Below the pieces are notes generated by a model that saw only the letters and a list, made by a program, of their open reading frames with translations, had not been told where the DNA came from and did not search any database. Source: Vandiemenella viatica (taxonomy: Eukaryota > Arthropoda > Insecta > Orthoptera > Morabidae). From it: a DNA stretch of 64,000 bases. How positions within the stretch are numbered: the first letter of the stretch is position 1; every line of letters starts with the position of its first letter. Shown here one piece after another: positions 56,754 through 64,000 of this stretch. A program made the position numbers and the translations under genes. The stretch spans positions 223,489,473 through 223,553,472 of the forward strand of contig JARYHS010011408.1 of assembly GCA_031002005.1 (NCBI GenBank). Reading direction: 5' to 3'.

Positions 56754-57411
56754 TTAAATTTGATAACAAGCTTAACTGGGCAGGACACATTGGACAGATG
56801 GTATGAAAAGGTTTCAGGATTCTGCACTTGTTGGAGAGAGTGATGAGGAGATGTACGAGGGAAGTAAAGGAATTGGATTACAAAACTTTGGTCAGACCAT
56901 CGCTCGAATATTCGAGCGATGTATGGGACCCACATTTTGAGTATCAAACACAGGAGTTGGAGAGGGTGCAAAAAAGAGCTGCTAGATTTGTTTCTGGAAA
57001 TTATCGCAGAAAGCAATTAGTGACGAATATGATAAAAGAGCTAGAATGGGATTCATTGCAAGACAGGAGGAGGGTGAAGAGGGTGAAAGGCATATACTGG
57101 TGATGAGGCATGGAAAGATATTGGTGTAGGTATGAAAAGTAGTGCATGGAAGGGAAAAGATGACCATCACCACAAGCTGGCACCTGATTTCAGGCTCAAG
57201 GGTTTGGGAAGAATCTCTTTTTTAGGTAAGGGTGTCAGGGATTGGAATAAATTACCGGGGTAAATGGTGAATAATTTACCAAAAACGTTGAAAGAATTTA
57301 AAGTTAAAATCTGTAGAGAGCAAATGTCGGTGGTTGCTGGAAAAAAAGGGGAAGATAGGTGTTTAGAGAAATCGCCACCGCAGCGTGCATTCCATTGCAA
57401 TTAAATTAAAA
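56754..57411 (+). pseudogene. LINE 3' fragment, copy D
   Basis: Same order as copy A: LNWAGHIGQM, LERVMRRCTREVKEL, VRPSLEYSSDVWDPHFEY, RVQKRAARFVSGNYRRK and LEWDSLQDRRRVKRV (56828-57103 open), then frame changes, GKGVRDWNKLP and the 3' end CGCCACCGCAGCGTGCATTC, then CATTGCAATTAAATT. It begins at nearly the same 5' position as copy A (KLNWAGH). A perfect 24-bp palindrome lies inside at 56898-56921. Confidence 0.85.
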
Positions 57412-57865
57412 ATTTTCACAGCATTAATGACCAAAACAACTGCAAAATTTTATGTAAAACATGTTCTGAATTATGAATACCAGTTAGCCGCAAAGATAAC
57501 TATGATCTGTCAGCAAAAGTTTTTAATTGTTGTTGGTTTGCATATTGAACCCTAGACAATTAGTTAAAGGAAAAAATTTCGGACATTGGTTCACTTGGGA
57601 AATTTTCTTAACCTTAGTTTTGTTTCAGTAGTGAAGAAACGTCCTGCGGATACGAAACGGGACAAACACTTTAAGCTGAGGGTCCTAAATGCGTGTGCCT
57701 GTGACCGCGAAGTTGTTGGCAGAGCAGTAGCTAGGTAGAGGCTGGTGCCAAGTGCATCACGAATCAGAGCTGACACACTCACCTGCAGGGAGAACACGGG
57801 GCGTTCTGATAAACGGATACGTGAATCCGATCATGGAACTGCAATGTAAGATGTCACTTAACCTA
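57412..57865. other. No gene seen; target DNA of the Tc1-like element
   Basis: Slightly less AT-rich than average after 57600, with no recognised frame. It ends in the TA duplicated by the Tc1-like insertion. Confidence 0.5.
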
Positions 57866-59287
57866 CACTCCTGGAAACTGAAATAAGAACACCGTGAATT
57901 CATTGTCCCAGGAATGGGAAACTTTATATACACATTCCTGGGGTCAGATACAACACATAATCACACAGACAGAACCATAGGCACATAGACACAGGCAACA
58001 GAGCATGCACAATGTCGGCACTAGTACCGTGTACATCCTCCTTTCGCAGCAATGAAGGCTGCAATTCTCCCATGGAGACGATCGTAGAGGTGCTGGATGT
58101 AGTCCTGTGGAACGGCATGCCAAGCCATTTCCACCTGGCGCCTCAGCTGGACCAGCGTTAATGCTGGACGTGCAGACCGCGTGAGACGACGTTTCATCCA
58201 GTCCCAAACATGCTCAATGGGGGACAGATCCGGAGATCTCGCTGTCCAGGGTAGTTGACTTACACCTTCTAGAGCACGTTGGGTGGCACGGGATACATGT
58301 GGACGTGCATTGTCCTGTTGGAACAGCATGTTCCCTTGCCGGTCTAGGAATGGTAGAACGATGGGTTCGATGACGGTTTGAATGTACCGTGACCTGTTCA
58401 GTGTCCCCTCGACGATCACCAGAGTTGTACGGCCAGTGTAGGAGATCGCTCCCCACACCATGATGCCGGGTGTTTGCCCTGTGTGCCTCGGTCGTATGCA
58501 GTCCTGATTGTGGCGCTCACCTGCACGGCGCCAAACACGCATACGACCATCATTGGCACCAAGGCAGAAGCGACTCTCATCACTGAAGACGACACGTCTC
58601 CATTCGTCCCTCCATACACACCTGTCGCGACACCACTGGAGGCGGGCTGCACGATGTTGGGGCGTGAGCGGAAGACGACCTAACGGTGCGCGGGACCGTA
58701 GCCCAGCTTCATGGAGACGGTTGCGAATGGTCCTCTCTGATACCCCAGGAGCAACAGTGTCCCTAATTTGCCGGGAAGTGGCGGTGCGGTCCCCTACGGC
58801 ACTGCGTAGGATGCGACGGTCTTGGCGTGCGTCCGTGCGTCGCTGCTGTCCGGACCCAGGTCGACGGGCACGTGCACCTTCCGCCGACCACTGGCGACAA
58901 CATCGATGTACTGTGGAGACCTCGCGCCCCACATGTTGAGCAATTCGGCGGTACGTCCACCCGGCCTCCCCCTTACCCACTATACGCCCTCGCTCAAAGT
59001 CCGTCAACTGCACATACGGTTCACGTACACGCTGTCGCGGCATGCTACCAGTGTTAAAGACTGAGATGGAGCTCCGTATGCCACGGCAAACTGGCTGACA
59101 CTGACTGCGGCGGTGTCCAACCGCTGCGCAGGTAGCGCCCTTCGACGGCCAACACTGCTGTTCCTGGTGTGTCCGCTGTGCCGTGCGTTTGATCATTGCT
59201 TGTACAGCCCTCTCGTAGTGTCCGGAGCAAGTATGGTGGTTCTTACACACCGACGTCAATGTGTTCTTATTTCAATTTCCAGGAGTG
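57866..59287 (-). mobile_element. Tc1-like transposon, 1422 bp, apparently complete
   Basis: The ends read CACTCCTGGAAACTGAAATA and, complemented from the right, CACTCCTGGAAATTGAAATA; inverted homology goes on through AGAACAC for about 30 bp. TA flanks both sides (57864-57865, 59288-59289). One intact transposase frame lies between them on the minus strand. GC content is far above that of the neighbourhood, so it is a recent arrival. Confidence 0.95.
58021..59043 (-). CDS. Tc1-like transposase, 340 aa, intact frame
   Basis: It cuts and pastes the surrounding element in the nucleus. The N-terminal paired-type DNA-binding part runs from about residue 10 to 120 (LTDFERGRIVGKGEAGWTYR, then a second HTH with TSRQIRDTVAPGVSERTIRN), with a basic linker near 58-64. 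The catalytic triad is D155 (VVFSDESRF), D244 (FQQDNARPH) and E277 (SPDLSPIEHVW). 340 aa is the usual length. I chose the ATG at 59041-59043 because MPRQRVREPYVQ begins the conserved part; the frame is open to an upstream ATG at 59259, close to the terminal repeat. D244 to E277 leaves 32 residues, two fewer than in Tc1. No stop or shift interrupts it, so activity is possible but unproven. Confidence 0.93.
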   Translation of the reverse strand: MPRQRVREPYVQLTDFERGRIVGKGEAGWTYRRIAQHVGREVSTVHRCCRQWSAEGARARRPGSGQQRRTDARQDRRILRSAVGDRTATSRQIRDTVAPGVSERTIRNRLHEAGLRSRAPLGRLPLTPQHRAARLQWCRDRCVWRDEWRRVVFSDESRFCLGANDGRMRVWRRAGERHNQDCIRPRHTGQTPGIMVWGAISYTGRTTLVIVEGTLNRSRYIQTVIEPIVLPFLDRQGNMLFQQDNARPHVSRATQRALEGVSQLPWTARSPDLSPIEHVWDWMKRRLTRSARPALTLVQLRRQVEMAWHAVPQDYIQHLYDRLHGRIAAFIAAKGGCTRY

Positions 59288-59548
59288 TATATTCAATGTG
59301 TTTATTCCGCTGTGAATGAACGAAATGTGAAGGAAGGGAGCCTGTTTAGGCCTTGTTTTCGGAGATATACCAGGGGATCCGCCAAGCATCACGTCCCCAT
59401 TGGAGGGGTGCATCACCATCAACAGTGCCGTATGTCTTCCCTTAATACGCACTCCGCAGAGGTTTGGGATTTAACCCAGGAAATGGTTAGGAACTATGCA
59501 CCATCACCTCTCCTAATCTGCCGGCCGACTACTGAGGGTGAAATTTTT

Positions 59549-59550
59549 TT

Positions 59551-59598
<48 letters not shown>

Positions 59599-59792
59599 GG
59601 CATTTGGCAACTGAGGCCATACAGCCAGCTCGATGTAATTATAACTGCTTTCAGTGTATGGACGCCACAGGACGGACAGGGCATTCACACAGACACACAA
59701 CACATAACATCCATGCCCGCGGCCGGATTCGAACCGGCGGCCTACGGCACGCGAAGCTAGCACTCTAGCCCCTACGCTACCGAGGCCGGCTT
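59549..59792 (-). repeat. tRNA-derived SINE, family C, with a 40-base homopolymer
   Basis: The head on the minus strand is GCCGGCCTCGGTAGCGTAGG, box B-like GGTTCGAATCCGG, then CTGTCCGTCCTGTGGCGTCC and GAGCTGGCTGTATGGCCTCA, ending in A40 (T-run 59554-59593). Same order as 6908-7136, but much less diverged from a tRNA consensus. Confidence 0.85.
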
Positions 59793-60130
59793 TTTCCATT
59801 GTTAGGATTCGTACAAGCTAACCCTGTGTCAGCGCCGAACATCTTTACGGTGCCGCATTCAACTGATTCAAAGCAGCTGGTATGAAAGCTAACATCTGTT
59901 GCTACATAATTGTAAAGGTGAAACTTGTTTATCAGTTTTCCATATATTATAATTGTTTACCAAATCGTACGCTTCCTAGAAAAAGGCCGCTGCCTTTGGC
60001 GCGGATATTTCTTTGTTGTATTCTTTGACTATGTGTTGCAGCATACATATGGCTCATTGTAGATCTTATTTTATCGTCTGCATAAATATATAATCATCAG
60101 TGGAAAAAAGCGCATTTATTTTTTGTTTAT

Positions 60131-60345
60131 TACAGAGTGGCTCAGTGGTAAGGCATCTGACTGGAGATCGACAAGTCCCCGGTTCGAATCCCGGTCTCAG
60201 CTGGGATTTTCAAAGACTTTTACCACGACCTTCATCTCTGGCTCGTTAAGTCGTAGGCCCCCTATACCAGATAGGATTACCGGGTTAGGTTTGGTTAGTC
60301 AGCCACGGCAAAGGGCGAATTGCGTGACTGACACTATGCGGATAT
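60131..60345 (+). repeat. tRNA-derived SINE, family A
   Basis: The head AGAGTGGCTCAGTGGTAAGG and box B-like GGTTCGAATCCCG (60181-60193) are followed by CAGCTGGGATTTTCAAAGAC and by ATTACCGGGTTAGGTTTGG near 60279. Compared with the copy at 13190-13392 the central segment is missing or replaced, so this is either a deleted copy or a subfamily. Confidence 0.75.
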
Positions 60346-61967
60346 CTCTGCGAACAGTGCAATACGGTGAGTTGATTTTGAGCTATATTAATATTGTTTT
60401 TCCACACTTTTATAACATGGTCAATGCAAATGTTTAAAAGGGTAAGTGACATATTGCACGCTTGACAAACTACTTGGGATATTCTTAACCTAATATTCTT
60501 ACTCCTTCCTGTATTTATTAAAGTAATTGTTTTTGCTGATTTTTTTTTAAGTCTGGCAAAGTGTATCAATACCCTTAGCATGTCATTGAAACCATAAAAT
60601 GAAAAGTTTTATCTCAGAAACGCAGTACTTTATTTATTGTGCGTCCATTTGATGTGGATATGTACGCTTTGTTGACACGTATTGCGTTTGTGACTGCAAT
60701 ATTGGCTGGATGTTATCTCTTGATGGGAAACTTTACCATTTCAGAGAAACAATGGAATAACGATATCCGAACAAGATGCTTAATTCTTAATGTTTATGGA
60801 CAAACTGTTTAGGAAGTTAAAAGCTGTGAAATATAAAGAGGATTATGTCATTAACACCACTTATTAGAAAAGAAAATTATTTGCATAATCGTAAATGACA
60901 AAATATAAAGCTTTTGTTGAACGTTTGGAAATTAAATAAGAATACATCAAACTTGGAATTAGAACTGAATGAATTTCAGCGATTAACAGGGGGTTTACAA
61001 GGAATAAAACACGAAAACGAGTGTCGCATAAGAGAGAAGATCGTTTTCTTCAATGTGCACATAATATACGTACGTCATGCGGATGTCTGGTAAAGAAAAT
61101 CGGCCAGGTAGGAGCAGAAGCTCACGCATTTAGGACCTTAACAGATGGCAGCAGATTGATGCAAAAGTCGTCAGTATGTTACAAATTATGAGGTTAGACA
61201 GCGTATTCCGATCCACGCATCTCCATCTCTGTGTCCCATTGCCGTTCTCACGATATCGCAAACATTCAGTTCTAATCAAATGTATTATCTTTTACCTAAT
61301 AGTTAGAACCTTTTCCATTAATTATGATGCAATGCATTCTGAATTAAGAGCACTTTCAGGAAAAGAAAATTATAATATGGCAGAATAAATACTTTTGCCC
61401 TTTTTGCAAGCAACCTAAAAACTGTATTAGTTTAAATACTGAATATCACTGAATTTAAAGATAAATTTCAAACTCCAGAGCAATAACATATATAAATCTG
61501 CAAGCTGACTTTTCCTAGGGATTTCTTCATTAAATTATCACGCAAAAAACCCCAGAACCGATTTAGATGGGGTTATCACAGTTTAAAATATGCGATATCT
61601 CTTGCGATTCCACATTAAAGGTGGGCGGGGCAATAAATAATAATCTGATCGTAACATGAATAGACGGGAACCAAAGATGAAACAATTCTTTCATAATTTT
61701 AAAAGATACCCAACGAATGTCATACTACATAAAATTAATAACGGATAGGGAAAATAACTCATCATTCACCAAAGTTGTGACGAACAAAAACCATTTACAA
61801 TATTTCGGTTTTGCACCTTATTCATGTGACAGGTAACGATCCATATGGTTCGGGAGTTGATCACACGCCGAAGTTTACCGCATGACTGGTTGGACAACTG
61901 AAGACAGGGTGGGGGAGGAGGTGGTAGAGGTAAACTGTTAAGAGGTGAACTATCGATATGTCGGGAA
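60346..61967. other. No gene seen
   Basis: AT-rich, with chance frames up to about 100 codons near 60285-60581 and 70 codons at 61176-61388. No domain or repeat was recognised. Confidence 0.5.
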
Positions 61968-62224
61968 CAGGGGCGTAGCTACTTTTTTTTTTTTTTTAGC
62001 TCTACAGTCGTCTAAGGGGGTCCCTGAGACACAGGAAGCCCCTCACTAAGGGCCCTCACACTGCTCATGGGGCCCATAAGCACAACCCAAGGGCCCCATC
62101 CCCTCAACTCAGTGGGTCCTTACCAGCAACACAAAGCAAAAAAAAAAGGTCGCCCATGTGGCCTGAGGGCCCAAAATAATTTTTTTGCATTGGGGCCCTT
62201 GTTGACCTAGATACTACGCCACTG
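61968..62224. mobile_element. hAT-type MITE, 257 bp, exact 8-bp target duplication
   Basis: Starts CAGGGGCGTAGCTAC, ends TAGATACTACGCCACTG. GTCGGGAA flanks both sides exactly (61960-61967, 62225-62232). The inside has GGGCCC-rich words and poly-T/poly-A tracts, no frame. Confidence 0.92.
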
Positions 62225-62397
62225 GTCGGGAAAGACTAAGATGATGTATATAAATATGTATATCACAGGCAGTGATAAAATTTATATATATATATAACAA
62301 AAGGGTACGATGTGTTAAAGCGAACAATAAATAAATAAATTTGGAAGAAATTTGTTAAATTTATTACTGGTTAAATGATAAATGGTAATAATAATAC

Positions 62398-62640
62398 CAA
62401 GCGTGGCGGTGTAACGGTTAGCGTTCTCGCCTCGCATTCGGGAGGACGGCGATTCGAATCCCCGTCCGGGCATCCAGATTTGGGTTTTCCATGGTTTCCC
62501 CAAATCACTCCAGGCAAATGCCGGGATGCTTCCTTCAAAAGGCCATGGCCGAATTCCTTCCCATTCCTTGCCCCCCATCCTTTCCCGTCTCTAAAGACCT
62601 CGATGTTAAAAAGAGACGTAAAGCAGTTACAAAAAAAAAG
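62398..62640 (+). repeat. tRNA-derived SINE, family B, complete
   Basis: The head GCGTGGCGGTGTAACGGTTA (62401-62420), a box B-like GATTCGAATCCCC, CCATGGTTTCCCCAAATCAC, CCTCGATGTTAAAAAGAGAC and poly-A at the end (62630-62639). It is the best-preserved copy of the family here. Confidence 0.88.
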
Positions 62641-62649
62641 TAATAATAA

Positions 62650-62942
62650 TAATAATGATTGATGGGTCAAAAAGTTGAATTTTATTGGTGGTTGTGTCCA
62701 GGTGGGTGTCTGATATCCAGGATATTTTTGAATGCAAGTTCCCATCTCCGAAGTTCAGAAGCAGCGGTGGTTTCGGGAAAGAATTGTGGTAATTTGCATG
62801 CTCTGTTAGGATGGTATAAATTGCTGGTGTGGACTGTTTGTCTGTGTCCATTCAATCTGACTGAGAGTTGCTGTGTAGTGAGGCCTGGATAGGAACTAAC
62901 ACACATGTTATAAATGATTTTGTTGTTTTCGCAGGCGTCATA
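62650..62942 (-). pseudogene. Penelope-like element, GIY-YIG endonuclease fragment
   Basis: The minus strand reads CENNKIIYNMCVSSYPGLTT, then QQLSVRLNGHRQTVHTSNLY and, further on, ELRRWELAF-KNILDIRHPP. The I-Y-x-x-x-C-x-x-x-Y-x-G-x-T-x-x-x-L-x-x-R-x-x-x-H-R pattern is the GIY-YIG endonuclease of Penelope-like elements; one residue appears lost ahead of PGLTT. The RT part is absent on the 5' side: the fragment is cut off at 62942, where the palindrome starts. Its 3' end meets the A-tail region of the SINE at 62640. Confidence 0.7.
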
Positions 62943-63110
62943 TTACAAATATAAATGCTTACGGGATTATCGCTGCGTTGTTATATTCTTAATTCTTCTT
63001 TTCCCGACGTTTCGACCTAGTCTAGGTCGAAACGTCGGGAAAAGAAGAATTAAGAATATAACAACGCAGCGATAATCCCGTAAGCATTTATATTTGTAAC
63101 ACACATGTTA
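62897..63110. repeat. 14-bp direct repeat around the palindrome
   Basis: TAACACACATGTTA occurs at 62897-62910 and at 63097-63110, exactly 200 bp apart. The right copy overlaps the last three bases of the palindrome. The left copy lies inside the GIY-YIG coding fragment. Confidence 0.9.
62943..63099. repeat. Perfect 157-bp palindrome centred on a CTAG-T-CTAG stem
   Basis: Arms of 78 bp (62943-63020 and 63022-63099) match without mismatch around a single T at 63021. The middle reads CGACCTAG T CTAGGTCG, bordered on both sides by the CGAAACGTC/GACGTTTCG motif. Such a stem followed by GAAAC is the form of helix II and the 3' core of hammerhead ribozymes, which are known in Penelope-like elements. 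The CTGATGA part is not present. Confidence 0.95.
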
Positions 63111-64000
63111 CCAGACCACCGCGATCCCTAATATTTCTGATTACTAATGTTTTGTTTACAAGTTAATCATAAATTTTTGATTTTTTGGTATTAATGATTC
63201 AAGTAGTAATAAAGAAGCCTTGTGTCTCGAGCTAGGTAATTTATTGTTGTTGCGGGGCGGGAAAGGCTCGTTTGCTAGCTGCCGCACAGTACAGTACAGA
63301 TCTCGCGAAGTGATCGAAGAGTACCATAGTCGTCGGGAGAGGACGCTGAAGTTTATAGTATGGTATAGACTTGAAGGTTGCAAAGGCACAAGCCTGTAGT
63401 GTATGATTGGACAGTATCAGAGTTTTGAAATATTGTACACATAAATTCATTGCAGTAAAAGAACTTAGTGGAGATTTGTGTTTTTTTTATTTGTTCTGCG
63501 ACAAGTTACGGAATAAATGGAATTAAGTGGATTTCAGTATTACTATTTGTAACAATAATAGCACCTATCATTGCAGTTGAGAAAGAGATAAGAAGTAATT
63601 AAGTTTTTTTTTAGAAGAGGAGAGGAAGGTAAGTCTCTGGTTATATGCTTGGTAAAAATAGAGGATCGTCTGTGAGAAGCGTGACCAGGGGTAAATTGCA
63701 TAGTGCAAAACCGAAATATTGTATATGTTTTTGTTCGTCACATATGTTTTTATTCGTCTCAGCCTTTAGCTTTGTTGAGTGATGAGTCATTTTCCCTATC
63801 TTTTGTTATTTTCATTGCTTAAAAGTTATTTTATTTTTCCTCAGTATCAATACTTCCTAAAACATAACATTAATCTCTTCGGAATATATTAACGTTGTCG
63901 TTGACTACATAACTTTGGTTATTTTTTTTTTTTATCAGTTTACTGAAATACAGTAGGTTCAAATAAATGGAAAACGTAAATTAGACCTTTCAGAGATCTA
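63111..64000. other. No gene seen
   Basis: Two overlapping minus frames of 77 and 69 codons (63156-63450) are unrecognised. AT-rich with T-runs near 63480 and 63920. Confidence 0.5.

Noticed and set aside
57637..57650. GAAACGTC as a further hammerhead core
   Set aside because: No flanking stem or CTGATGA-like motif, and no Penelope sequence nearby. Similar lone matches at 31666, 39927 and 51868 were also set aside.
58827..59319. Several plus-strand frames opposite the Tc1-like transposase (up to 143 codons)
   Set aside because: They are shadows of the GC-rich transposase gene on the other strand and have no domain pattern.
60131..60200. tRNA-like head with good box A and box B
   Set aside because: It continues into a SINE body and has relatives in the window; no cloverleaf with a proper acceptor stem could be drawn. 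Not a tRNA gene.

Overview
The window reads as a TE-saturated, AT-rich intergenic (or intronic) stretch of a large eukaryotic genome, most probably an arthropod and plausibly an insect. The basis is the mix of tRNA-headed SINEs, a LINE with an AP-endonuclease domain, a Tc1-like element, several hATs, Harbinger-like MITEs and Penelope-like fragments, and the lack of operons, Shine-Dalgarno sites or dense ORFs. The species cannot be named from the sequence. No host protein-coding gene could be supported. The only intact-looking long reading frame is a 340-codon Tc1-like transposase at 58.0-59.0 kb. A 370-bp CpG-rich island at 21.4-21.8 kb is the one candidate for a host first exon or promoter.

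Layout. 0-13.4 kb: SINE fragments; an inverted repeat at 4.9 kb; a short element whose terminal repeat has expanded into an 81-bp tandem array (5.1-5.7 kb); an 884-bp Harbinger-like MITE (7.9-8.8 kb); and a second TTA-flanked element (9.2-11.1 kb) with a decayed hAT nested inside it. 14.0-17.2 kb: a nearly full-length but broken LINE on the minus strand. 21.4-22.8 kb: the CpG island, then a deleted mariner-like element carrying a nested SINE. 23.9-25.1 kb: a Penelope-like relic. 26.7-29.0 kb: a hAT of 2259 bp with exact 8-bp target duplications, CATCG-rich subterminal repeats and an internal A-rich tandem array. 31.6-33.7 kb: a probable relative of that hAT, interrupted by an element that carries a decayed DDE transposase and GC-rich inverted ends like the 5-kb array.

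36-43 kb: degenerate tandem arrays, a MITE, a 1.24-kb foldback and an internally deleted hAT (41.98-43.08 kb) with an exact 8-bp duplication. 43.6-57.4 kb: four independently 5'-truncated copies of one LINE family. Between them lies a 2.9-kb transposon (47.52-50.43 kb) with near-identical inverted ends and a decayed, apparently spliced gene of a GGQNRN-motif family that I cannot assign with certainty. At 53.2-54.1 kb there is a 470-bp tandem duplication whose copies differ mostly by small indels. 55.8-64 kb: two hAT-type MITEs, the Tc1-like element, three SINEs, and a Penelope GIY-YIG fragment abutting a perfect 157-bp palindrome centred on a hammerhead-ribozyme-like motif.

The parts do not form a pathway. 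They record successive insertions: DNA transposons into older DNA transposons and repeats, SINEs into deleted transposons, and LINE tails throughout. The points of most interest are the terminal-repeat-derived satellite, the fold-back palindrome beside Penelope, the TIR-bounded GGQNRN gene and the intact Tc1-like element.
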